Source: Hirudo medicinalis (taxonomy: Eukaryota > Annelida > Clitellata > Hirudinida > Hirudinidae). From it: a stretch of DNA of 64,000 nt. The notes beneath the pieces were generated by a model. That model made no database searches, was not told where the DNA came from, and saw only the letters and a list, made by a program, of their open reading frames with translations. Within the stretch, counting starts at the first letter, position 1, and every line of letters begins with the position of its first letter. The stretch covers positions 123,675 through 187,674 of the forward strand of contig MPNW01000169.1 in the NCBI GenBank assembly GCA_011800805.1. The letters are read 5' to 3'. Of the stretch, positions 1 through 12,810 are shown piece by piece. Position numbers and translations under genes: made by a program.

Positions 1-1795
<1,795 letters not shown>

Positions 1796-2159
1796 TTACG
1801 ATTAAATTAATTAAAATATAAATGTTTATTTGTGGAACTGAAAAAAATGTCTCCAATGAACGAGGCTTCATCTTAAAATATCTTAAGAGAATTGTTCGTA
1901 AGTACTAAAAATAAAACAGTTCAACAAAGATTTGCCATGGTAACAGTCAGCGATCTCGGTAGAAGTAAACAAAGTGCGCTCCGGGATCGTAGATGAAAAT
2001 ACTTCGAAGGCACCAGTCTTTCCAGGCACGTTGAAGCAGAAAACGAGAAACTATAAAAATAAAGCAATCGATTCTGGAAAGAGTTTGGAATAAACGCCGA
2101 TATTTTGACATCAAAGAGAGCTTAACAAGAAATTATCTAGCGATCCGTCGTCATTTTCA
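1796..2159. other. Convergent 3' intergenic region
   Basis: This 364-base AT-rich stretch lies between the stop codons of the protease gene (+) and the zinc-finger gene (-). An AATAAA signal near 1909 suits the protease transcript. No coding or RNA gene is visible. Confidence 0.5.
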
Positions 2160-5100
2160 TCAGGCTAATGATGCTGTTAAACCAAGACTCTTTAAAAAGA
2201 CTCCCTTCTCTTCACTGATTTCAAAGTTGTTCTCCGCTGAAGAACTGCAGGAGTTATCATCTGCTCTTTCCACGATGTCTTTGACTTCACTGGCTGCCGT
2301 GGGTTCTTCCGTATCGGATGGGCAGCTTAGACTCTCTGATTGTTGGACGACCTGAAGTGACATGTCAAATATTTTAGGAGAATTGTTCGAGGTTATGTCA
2401 AGGCTGTTGTTGTTTTTGTCTCCACTGGACAAGTACTCGACCCTTTGCTTGATCAAGACCTCTGTGTAATCTTGACCTCTATGCTTCTGCTGGTAGTCTA
2501 ACTCATGAACCTTGTAGTGCTGGGAGAGCAGTCGCTTCTGGCTAACCCAGTAAGGGCAGTGAGGGCACTTGAATGCCGTCGGGCGGGGTCTATGAAACTG
2601 CCTGTGGTAGAGGTAATCGTTCCTATTGCAGCTGACATAGGGGCACTGAGAACACAAGTAGGTTGTCCTTCCTCCTGCACGAATGGCATTTGTCATGAGG
2701 AACATGGACACCTTGTCGTGCGATTTTTCTGAGTCGCTGCAAGGCAGAAAAGTTGAAATGTTGGAAAGATTCACTGGCAAACTTGCATCGTCGACTTGAG
2801 ATTTCGAGTCGTCGCTGTTTTGGTTCGATTCATGAGGACTGGTGCAATGGGGAGTTTGATGAGAGCTTTTGTTTCCTTCCATGTGGAGAAGCAGATGCTG
2901 ATTTAGAAGCAACGATGTGGGAACAAAATATGAACAGAACATGCAAGAGAAAGTGCTGCCTTCCGTGACTTTGTGGTGGCTTTTGTGGGCATCCATGAGT
3001 TCTTCGGCATCGGTCTTGTACGGACAAACATCGCACGATAACATTTTACCTTCTGGAACGTCTGACTCTAATGACTCTGTTTTTCTTTCGTTTGAATTTT
3101 CGTTCGACTCTTTGCCGAAAGCATCCTTGAGTTCTGGTGAGATTTGAGTGGTTTCTTCTTTTCTGCTGTGTTGATGTACCTCGGGAAAGGAAGGGAACTC
3201 TGCGATGGGACCCATGACGTCGCACAAAAACGGTGCATTCTCCGAAGTGATGCTCACGTTGTTGTGCTTGTAGTGCCAGTGCTGTACGATGACGTCCTTG
3301 CTTTGATCTCGATAGTCACAGCTACTGCACTTCCACCAGCGTTTTGATTTCTTCATGTGGCTTTCCAAACTGGATTCCTGAGTGAATGCCAATGTCGACG
3401 GTTTGATGAGTTCGGTCATGGACGAGGATGGTGAGATTGCAAATGGTGACAGGTGGGATTGGCCATAATAAACCTCTGTGGTGTGCAAACAGGAGAGAGG
3501 CATCATGCATCTTCTCTTGTTTGGACTTGGAACGAATTTCTTTCTCGCCCAGGTGTCCATGTACTCCCCCAGGGTGGACGCTGCCTCGGCTTCGGACATC
3601 ACGACTATTCTGCAGGTGGCCCTGTCGTGCTTGTGCCTGATGTGTCGTCCAACGTCGCTCCTGAAATTTGACCTGTAGGGGCATGCAGAGCACTTGAACT
3701 TCTTGGTTTTTCGAGCGTCGACGGTGTGAGACGATGAAAATGGAAAACTTCCATCCATGGAGTTGCAACTGACGACGAGGTAATCACTGCTTTCTAGGGA
3801 ATTGGCGCACAGTCCGCTATGGACAAGTTGAGACTTATTCTGATTGCCTTCCACTGTCCAATCAGAACCATCCTTGTTTTCTTGGTGATGTTTCTCATAA
3901 TTTGGCAACGTTTCTTTGGCGATGGTTTCCGTCAGAAGAGTTATGCTGGTGGAGTTGTGCAGCAGTTTGACATGCTTCACCATGTCGCAATTCCAGCTCG
4001 AACGATAACCACAGGCATTGCACAGATACTGCTTGTACTGCTGTGGAATGCTGGGACTGGAAGCTTCGAGCGCCGTAGAGTTGGAATCAGGCTGGAGATT
4101 CTGAATGTTCGGTAGGATGTTATCGCAATAAGAGCTGTCTTTCTTCAAGACTTCGTGGAACGTAGCTCTGGCTACGTGCTCAGAGAGTTCTATGAGGTGA
4201 GCCTGAGGGTGGTTGCTGGTGCGAATGTGTTTGTTCAAATCCCATCTCCAGTTGGAACGACGCCCGCATTCTGAGCACTTGAAAGGACGGTAGCGGATGG
4301 CGGGAGCAGAGATGGATGTCCTCCCAGAGTGGAAAGCGTTTGTCTGATTGTTTGGAATGGCAATATTGAAAGTGTTGAAACTCTTCTCTGTCATGTTAAT
4401 CCTGAGTTAAAACGAATTTTCGTAAGTCGCTCGGTTAATTAATTAGGTTAATTAATAAGTTTAAAAATTAGACATGAATTACTTCTAATTAATTAATTAA
4501 TTAATTATAAATTAGTTGAATGGTTCAATTACTTAGAGGATGCGTAAACTTTGCTGTCGGCGCAATGGTCGAAGCTTTTGTTAAGCGTCTTCTGTCTGTA
4601 ATCAATGGGATTGTTTTTATTGGACGACAAGTCCAAAGGTTGATCCTCGTCGATTGTCATTTGTGATTCCATGCTCTCCGCAGACTCGAAGGACGCATCA
4701 GAAAATGCGCACTTTAAGGACAGGTTGAGTGGCTGAAGATCGTGGTACTCTGGTTTGTGTTGTTGCGAAATTACGATCGGAACGAGCACGTTTTTGTCGT
4801 TCTTCATGAGGGACATGCCGTGTTTACGCTTCATATGCCTGTTTAGGTCCGCCGGTCGTTTGTATTTGAGAGGACAGAGGCTGCAAGTCCATGAAGTTGG
4901 CTTCGTTTGAGGTGCTTGATTGTAGCGAGAAGGAAGGCAGACGAGAGGCTCGCCTTGTATGTCACCGAGTTTCGGGGTTTGCAGAGTTACGGGAAGCTGT
5001 GAATCATTCAGCAACATCTGATGATCTCTCTCTTCTTGAGCCGGCTGCTGCTGCTGATGATGATGATAATGATGATGGTGACGATCTCGTCCTTGGGGAG

Positions 5101-5269
5101 TAATCTGCTCTTTTTGTTGGTTGAGGGAAAGGTGGTGCTGACGTAGGAGACTTTGGTGGAGGGACACAACTGGAATGTCGGTCTGCGAGGGTGGACTTGA
5201 ACTGCTTTCTTTGTTCGACACGACGAATTCCTCGAAGTTTTCTGAAACGACAAGAAGTTTGTCAGTCAT
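2160..5269 (-). CDS. Nine-finger C2H2 zinc-finger protein with two CtBP-type motifs
   Basis: Two exons, 5269-4533 and 4401-2160, join across a 131-base intron (donor AA|GTAATT, acceptor CTCAG|G). The split codon AA|G gives Lys and leads in frame through Ile-Asn into the second exon, so the two long reading frames are one protein of about 992 residues. Exon 1 has a His/Gln-rich tract (about 64-76), one C2H2 finger (about 128-150), then PLNLS (180-184) and PLDLS (211-215), both PxDLS-like CtBP corepressor docking motifs. Exon 2 encodes eight more C2H2 fingers, starting FKCSECGRRSNWRWDLNKH; several share the pattern C-P/G-Y-R-S. This architecture suggests a nuclear DNA-binding repressor. I do not recognise a specific orthologue. 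The Met at 4394 is internal, not the start. The start at 5269 opens the reading frame; an upstream non-coding exon is possible. Confidence 0.85.
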
Positions 5270-8200
5270 GAGGCATTGGAATCGCGCTCACAACAAGTAC
5301 CTCGATCACCATCCATCTTCTGCGACAGCTCAAATTCCACAAAAAAAGTACTTTACTATCGTAAAAAGTACTATTACTATTTACAATTTATTCGTTTTTA
5401 CTTATAAGGTAAAAATCATTTCCTGTCGCGAAATCAAAACGATTTCTCGTCGCGGAGAATGGTGCTCTGCTCACAGCAAAAGTTGAACTAGCATCGCGTA
5501 GTGCATCGCAACAGCTCAAAAAGGCTCGCACTGTGCGTTGTGCTGATGAAACTAGACAAGTCCTGCTCTGCCGTACAGTCACCATCATGAGAGCACGCAC
5601 ACGAGGCAGTGAGGATGGCTGATACATTATTGGCTTCCTCTTGCCAAGATAAGGGAGAGAATGCGATAGAAAGTGAGAGTGCAGGGTGCAAAAGGCGAGC
5701 ATCTTTTAGAAGAATCCGAGCCAGTGGTGTTCCGAACTTGCCAGAGATTTGAGCAAAGCGCAAGATCATTCATCGTCGTCGTCCTCATCATCACCTAGTG
5801 ATCGAGAAATGGCGAGAGAGAGAGAGAGTGAGGAGGGAGAAAACAGTTGACTGAGTCAATCGAACCTGGATGGTTATTTCAGCGAAAATTAGCTCTAAGA
5901 AGTACTTGGGCCTTTGCATGAGGACAACATTCGCAGACGAAGATCAATTGTCCTCGAAAATGAAAGTGTTTTATGTCCTCTCGTCGGCATAATGGTGCTT
6001 TTGTGCAAGATGAAGTTGCTCGAGGAGAGACAAGACTGTTGACGTTCCCAAACCCTGAAGTATAAAGTCCTTGCTTGGCTTTGCGCTCATATCGGGAACA
6101 TGAGAGCGGACGGAGACTAAATTCAGATCATTGTTTGCAGCAAATCACTCTACAAATAGTCACTCATAAATAAGGCCTAGAATGTGCTTTCGCTCCTTAG
6201 TCATGCTGAGAAGCAAAATCTCGATGTCAAAATGACCCCATCGAAAGCTGTTCAACGGAAAGGTGTTGTTCTCCATCCTCCCCCGATTCTAGGTAATTTT
6301 CCAAGTAATTAAATGCCTTTAGGCCCGTCTGAAATGGCTCATAAAAATTCAGGGCGGTATTATTTTTGTTTATTTTATTCAACCAGAAAAAAATGGTAAT
6401 GATATCAATTAATGAGTTTGTTGAGGGATATGGAAATGACTTTCAAGCCAATGTCGTGCGAAGTGATGGTGCCTGCATGAAGCACAAATAAGTACCAGCA
6501 TGATCTGTCACTGCTTTCTATTGCTGCTTTGAGCACTTGTTGATGATGAGGCAATTATCTTTCGGTGCACGAAACTACTCATCTTCACAAGAAGTCGAAT
6601 TGTACGCAGAAATTCTGAAAAGCTCGATAAATTTGGCTAGGAATTGAATTGGCTGCAATAGCAGTGGTGGTGATGAAGACGAAAACAGCAAGCAGTGCAT
6701 GTCTTGAGCTAGCCAGCAGCTACCGACAACTAGTTCCCAACACTGGTTGCTTCCTTCTGTGACATCGCTATGCTCACTAGGCAGTGCCGGATGATGTGTT
6801 GGCCTGCCGTGCACGTGTGAACTGATGCCTGAGCAGGGAAAAGTTTGCAAGCGATGACCGTGTGCGCGCCGAGATGCTTGACTCTTGAATCCAGTAAAAT
6901 TACCGATCCGAGAAACAAAGTACTCGTGAACAAGAAAAACAAAGAAAAAACTCGTGAACAATTGCTCAATCGATCTGTCGTTGCATTGTTCACGACCACT
7001 TGGGACTCGACGTCTCCTGAATGTGATGAGGATTCCCTAAAGCTAGGAAAAGTACAAACAGGCGAGGTACATCAATATCGGAGTGGAATGCCAGTGATGT
7101 GCATTCCTCTCGTGAGGCTGCTAAGAAGCAGAACTTGAGATTCTGCTGTCGCCTATAATTGCCTCTAGGTTCGCATCGACGAAAGCTCTGAACCCACTGA
7201 CTGATATTTTGAGATATTCATTTCGTTGGTACGCAAAAAAAAATGATGACATCGTAATTCTGATGTGTTAAAGCAAACGAACAGATTCAGTTCTATTTAA
7301 GTAGCTCTTTCTAGATAGCAACAGAGTCTGATTCCCATGGGGAATTGGCTATGTTTCGAATCCATCACTGAAATTAAAACAATAAGACCCATGGCGAAGG
7401 ACAGCAGAATACTATTGATTCTTAAACAGAGGCATCCAGGTACCATGTTCATTTCACATGAGTGGAATGATTTAGTTGGAAAGATTCGAATTTCAAGCGA
7501 ATGTCTCCTTTTTATGGAGCCATATGCATCTCAGTCAAGGTTGTGACAACAATTTGATAGTCAAATTATCTAACATTTATTTAGCCTCAGCAACTTTCGA
7601 TTCAAGTTGCGAGGAAAAATACAAATCAGATCTCATCTAGGCATAGCAGATCCTTGTCGCTAACAAGTTAAAGCATTAATTACTAGAAGGTGTTATTCCG
7701 TCAACTTGTTAGAAGTCAAAGATGCCTGCATGCTTAAAAAAATACTGGAATGTAAATACTGTCCGCAATAATATCTTATATTAAATAGAGTTATCAACTC
7801 CTATTTTTATTTCAAGTGCCCAAGTCTTTGCTCCACGCTTGACGAAAAGGCGGCAAAGTGAAACATGTAAAACAAAACTGATTAACAGACGTTATGTCTT
7901 TCCATAAAAACATAAAGCTTCCATTCATTGTTTGATTTAAATTTAAAAAAAAAAGAAACTAAAAACTAAAACCTAAAATTATTGACATCGGAAATTCGTG
8001 CGAGAAACGAAAATTTGAGGTGAAATGTTTATCTGCTTTATGTCGGCATTCTGGCCTACTTCTACCCTCAAGAAATAAAAAAAACTATTGATGATCCTGA
8101 AAGATTTTTCAATAAAGATGAAAATTATCAAGCTTTAGTTTAAGTTTAGCGTTGCAAATATATTAAGACAACAAATTGGCGCTAGCTCAGCGTTAAGATG

Positions 8201-11200
8201 TATGATTCATTCTTCCAATTTGAGCTTCGTGTTGAACTTTATTACAGTTTTCACTCAAAATCTTTTATAAAATTGGAAATATCTATATGATTTTACATAA
8301 GCAATCAAAAGAGATTTGCTTGCAAATGAAAGGTCAGCCTTTGCTCACGACGAGGATCTAATTTAAGACCTTTCCGACGAAAAATGCGTGAAACAAAAAG
8401 CATTACTGAAGAAAACATCAAGCATGATGAAAAATTCCTCACCAGTAGGTCAATAATCGGCGTTTAAGATTCTCATCGTGAATTATAGCGAAGCAGCAGG
8501 AGGGATGGAAATACAAATGAATGCAATCTCAGTTGTTCCAACGCTCTTTAACGAAGGCAGCGGAGCTTTTCTGGGATGGAGTGCTGGCGGAGATTTAGTT
8601 CCACGCGGTGCCGAGTCTGCAAAGCATCTGCAAGAACGAATGAAGAGCCAATGCTCTGCAATTTTCCATCGCTATGCTATGAAGAACTTTTCTCTCTTTT
8701 GCTCTGCTCTTGAAAAGACAGGCGCCTTGTACGAAACGTGCACAAGAATCGAGCGTACGTTGGAATTACTCGCAGAAAACAAACAAGATTTTTGCGTTTT
8801 TTCTTCATTCTCGACCATGAGAAGCAAATCCCTGGCAACATGATCGCGATCTTGAGCAATCAAAGGATTTCACACGATTCCTTCTTAAACACAGATGGAT
8901 TTGCAAGAAATTAAAAAAAAAAAAGAGGGACAGACCTGCTGGCACGCATTTCATTGGTTTTCTGGCAGTCATTTATTGGCATCATAAGAATGCCAGCATA
9001 GATTCTTCTACGATAGTTTCCTCTTTACACAACATTCCGTCTAAATCATTTTCCATTCTTCTGCTTCCATGATCTCAATATTTCTCTGCACAAGACAACA
9101 TGTCCTGGCTTTTCTGATTAGTTTAAATTCTTAAACCCAAGCAAAAGCACCTAGAGCAAACTTCAGAACATCTGCAGTTCTCAATCTAAGAATTATTATT
9201 CTTCGGCTAACTTTGGACGAGTAACGAAACTGTTGAAATATTCAAAGTCGTAAATGAATGCGCTAATTTTAGCGCGCTTTTTCAATACAGTTTATCAGAC
9301 ATGGATTCTTATTTATTCTGTAAATTCTTTATTAAAAAATCTTTAAAAAGTTCCAGCAAGTAACTCAAGAAGAAGCTCCGATAAACGTAAAGATGATGTT
9401 GTTCGGTAACGAAGTAAAAGTAACGCGTTACTGTACTAATATACATAGCCGAATTACTTTTTACTTGTAATGAACTTCTAAATCTCCAGTACTTTTACTT
9501 GTAACGAAGTAAGATTTTCGGAAATGTGTTTATTTCGTTACTTGTCCGCCATAAAGCTTTACAAAGTAATGTAAACAAAACCAAACATTAATAAAAAATA
9601 AAGTTTAAGTCTACTATGCGCTTATTGCATTTTGCCAATCAATACAAGCAGATTTGATCGAAGAAATCACCGATAGTGTGCTCGGGTATTAGCAAAGTTT
9701 TTACATTTAGTGATATATACCAAATGTTTTGCATATAAAAAATAATAATAAACAAAAAACACTAATGAGTCATGAGTACTGATCATCCCATTCATTAGTA
9801 TGAATTAACTTAAGGTGAATTAGTGTAACTTTAAAAGTTTATAAATTAGTTCAGGCATTAACTACGTCTGTTCAAAGCTTCAACTGGCCCCTCCTATTCA
9901 TTTGAGCACGGACATTGGCAGCGGACCAAAGTCGGGAAGAACGTTTGAAACATGACAATAGAATAGGACAAGATGGTTGACCAATGACCACTACAAAAGC
10001 AGCTTCAGTACTTCAGTACGTAACTTTAAAATGATGATACTTTTTACTTTTACTTTTTTGAGCTGTCTCTTGTACTTTCACTAAGATATTGAAGCGCAGT
10101 ATTTTTCACAGCACCGCGTAAAAGTTATCACAAGCTTTGATGTTAACTACCACTTGAGCGGGTTTAAAAATTCATCTATTTCAACGCGACTTCTTATTTT
10201 TTAAGCAGAAAATCGAAAACTCAAAAAATCTTTCGACTTTTTCCCTCTCGGAAAAAAAAAGAATTACATTTTCTCGGAAGCAGGGAATTTTAAGTTGCCA
10301 TCTCGTCTCTTGGCTGAGTTATTTTAAACGATTCAAAAGCACTATTTATCTCACCTTCATCATTTGCCTGGTTTGAAATCTCCTCTTCCACTGAAATCAT
10401 CGCTTCCGCCTTGGAAAACTGGCACTAGACAGAGAAAGTTCAGAATTCCATTCTTTTAAATAAAGTTGATGAAAAACCTCTCCTTACCGGTCTTCAAGAT
10501 AGTCATACACTGCAGTAGAACTGCAAGTGACCAAGCAAATCCACAAGAGCGTACAGCTTGCGGTTCCCCAGGCAAATTAGTCTCCGATCTTTTGACGCCT
10601 AATGCATCGACGCGCTTCGAATTAACCGTTAGTTTGTCCATAAACAGAGAGGTCACACCCTATTTAATAGCCTCCAAAAGCATGAGAGATCCCAAGAATG
10701 AGTGCGCTTTTATGTTCCCAACTCTCCTTTGAAGCAGTGCTTGTATGTCCCTCAACATAAAAATACTCTTAACGACAATCATCAAGTTTGTTCAACCATT
10801 CACTACTTTCAGAAGCAGATGCTCTTAAAACGTGATTGTCATCTCACTCTAGTTTTACTTTGGACTCTCCCTTAGAATTGTGGTCTTGCAATAATTGAAA
10901 GTCCAATTAAGCAAGGCACACCTTGCTAAGCCAGAATTAAGTCACTGAGCCCCGAATTGCAAGCGCAAAAAACCATCACACGATTTTTATTAAGAGAAGT
11001 TTTAACGTTATTTTCGTAACCCTCTTAACTATTAGTTACATTATTAATTATACATTAGACTCTACCCAGACTATAATCGAGAAAGAAGCTCCACGTTCTT
11101 CACAAATGTACAAAGTCCCATTGAGAAAATTAAAAATATCTCCTGTTCTATTACTACCAATAAGATGAGATAGAGGGCTGGCTTTGAAAAGAGGAGAGAA

Positions 11201-11220
11201 ATCCAATGGACCACTAGCCA
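5270..11220. other. Long non-coding region upstream of the zinc-finger gene
   Basis: Nearly 6 kb separates the zinc-finger gene start from the SELENOT 3' end. Reading frames here (for example 6575-6961 and 8478-8843) are short, lack recognisable domains and lack a splice chain. A GA-rich patch lies at 5815-5840. Apart from the repeat at 9.4-10.1 kb I see no gene. It probably holds promoter and distal regulatory sequence for the zinc-finger gene. Confidence 0.5.
9395..10090. mobile_element. Probable hAT-type non-autonomous DNA transposon remnant
   Basis: The left part holds AAGTAACGCGTTACTGTAC, then repeated TTTACTTGTAA and GTAACGAAGTAA words. The right part holds CAGTACGTAACTTTAAAATG and several TTTTTACTTTTACTTTT words. 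Palindromic GTAACGCGTTAC plus runs of TTACTT/AAGTAA at both ends is typical of hAT/ZBED-derived miniature elements. No transposase frame is present. Exact ends and target-site duplication were not resolved. Confidence 0.4.
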
Positions 11221-11234
11221 TCAAAGGGGTCCTT

Positions 11235-11310
11235 TAGAAAGACTCTTTATCAGATGCTCATCTTCACTTGTGTGATTTTCATGGGCATCTTCATGAGCCT
11301 CACAAAGTCC
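11235..11310 (-). promoter_or_regulatory. SECIS element in the SELENOT 3' UTR
   Basis: On the minus strand ATGA (11294-11291) is followed at once by AGATGC, which pairs with GCATCT running into TGAT (11252-11249). Between them CCAT pairs loosely with ATGA, a GAAAA bulge follows, and TCAC/GTGA closes a small apical helix around ACAA. ATGA opposite TGA(T), with unpaired As in an upper bulge and an extra apical stem, matches the type 2 SECIS layout. Basal pairing GGCTC/GAGTC continues outside the quartet. It lies about 220 bases downstream of the SELENOT stop codon, as needed to recode the in-frame TGA as selenocysteine. Confidence 0.8.
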
Positions 11311-11510
11311 AGCTCCCTGCTCCATCTTATATCCTGAAACACGTAAGATGTTAACGCTCGGCACATGTCGTTCGACAATCACGTCATCCCATCCAGCCGA
11401 GCAAACAAAGATTGAAATAAGTAAACAAATACTTAGTACTATCAGTTTTTCATCATTTTCCGAGCATGCAATAACAGATCAACCTTAAAGTCCTACTGGT
11501 GAAATATGAA

Positions 11511-12509
11511 TTAGTTGTCTTTGGGAGTCATTTTCATGTGATTGTCAAGGATTTGAAACATTTCTTGAGGTGAGGGAATGCGTCCTGTCTCCAATTTTGA
11601 CCAAACCGGTACATCTGTGACGAAAAAAAGGCATGTATTTTTGATAATCATGGCTCGTGNNNNNNNNNNNNNNNNNNNNNNNNNNNNNNNNNNNNNNNNN
11701 NNNNNNNNNNNNNNNNNNNNNNNNNNNNNNNNNNNNNNNNNNNNNNNNNNNNNNNNNNNNNNNNNNNNNNNNNNNNNNNNNNNNNNNNNNNNNNNNNNNN
11801 NNNNNNNNNNNNNNNNNNNNNNNNNNNNNNNNNNNNNNNNNNNNNNNNNNNNNNNNNNNNNNNNNNNNNNNNNNNNTAAAAATCATTAAAAAAACATTGT
11901 AGAAAGTGATATACCATTGAAAGATATCTCAAAAGCTCCAGTAGATATCAGTGTGCTCTCAACAGCATTGCAAATGAAGAACAAAATCATGCAGGCATAA
12001 ATCTGGAAGAAAAGTGATGACTAATATTGCACTCAAAATAAATAAAAAGTCCCATGCAAACCTTATTCTCTAAGGCCCAATTGTAGAATGAAGGAGCATT
12101 AAGATTAAACCAGTTGAAAGGGTTCTGACCACTGGCAATAAGAATTATGAAGATGATTTTCATTACACCAAGGACTTGTGCCAAATGTGCATAAAGTGGC
12201 AAAGGTGGGTAATTGTCTCCTTGAATGATCAGTTCAGGATATTTTTGTTGGATGGCATATGCAAACTGATCATATACTTTTCTGTACCCTCATGAATGGC
12301 TGGAATTGAAATTGTGTAACATAATAAAAAAATCTTTTAATTTAATAAAACCATTATCAAAAAACTAGCCAGAATAAGAAGCTAAGCGAAGGGCCGGAAA
12401 ACTTGGCGAACTTCAATGAATTGACATTTTTAGACAATTTCTGAGCTTCGGTACCATCACAAACAAAACCTATCATAAGAAAAAAAGCCAGAGTGACACA
12501 AAACGACAT
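11511..12509 (-). CDS. SELENOT: Selenoprotein T (thioredoxin-like ER selenoenzyme)
   Basis: Four exons: 12509-12370, 12299-12062, 12002-11915, 11614-11511, giving 189 residues (human about 195). An N-terminal signal peptide (MSFCVTLAFFLMIGF) is followed by the redox motif C-H-S-U at 47-50; U is an in-frame TGA at 12292-12290, followed by GYRKVYDQF. The membrane-associated segment IIFIILIASGQNPFNWF, then IYACMILFF and STGAFEI, and the C-terminal DVPVWSKLE and QILDN blocks all match the family. SELENOT is an ER thioredoxin-fold oxidoreductase. Intron 1 starts GC rather than GT (TTCTG|GCTAGT); only this join creates the Cys and keeps the CxxU frame. Start 12509 is chosen because the signal peptide follows directly; an in-frame Met at 12584 also exists. 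The sequence gap lies in intron 3. Confidence 0.93.
11660..11876. other. Assembly gap (217 N) within SELENOT intron 3
   Basis: A run of undetermined bases lies between SELENOT exons 3 and 4. The flanking exons join in phase (G|AT), so no coding sequence needs to be hidden in it. Confidence 0.95.
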
Positions 12510-12810
12510 CGCGAACCATGAACGGCGACCAAAGACTATCAAAACAAAGTTAGCAGCATGGCGTTGGACAATACTAAATGACACCTCATAATAATAATTA
12601 TTTTCTTAATTATGCCATGCGATTATATCATTTAGAGACAAACAAATCTGGAAGCATTATTTTGGGCAAATACATTTGTGAAGCCATGCAATTAATTACT
12701 TCCTTGTTAAATGATAGTAAACCGCCTCACAAGGAAGTCTGAAATCAAATTGATTGGGTGTGTTGTGATTGATTTTCGAATGCTTGTTAGTTTAAGTAAC
12801 AAAGCGCAAA
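12510..12810. promoter_or_regulatory. Divergent promoter region of SELENOT and the SKAP gene
   Basis: Only 301 bases separate the start codon of SELENOT (-) from that of the SKAP-type gene (+). Both 5' UTRs and promoters must fit here unless upstream exons exist. No TATA box is clear. Confidence 0.5.

Noticed and set aside
3322..3768. 148-residue minus-strand frame
   Set aside because: Shadow of the zinc-finger coding exon in another frame.
6575..7138. Overlapping open frames on both strands upstream of the zinc-finger gene
   Set aside because: Mutually overlapping, low-complexity and without domains; most likely chance.
8478..8843. 121-residue open frame on the plus strand
   Set aside because: No signal peptide, no recognisable domain, no flanking splice chain; an overlapping minus-strand frame is equally open.
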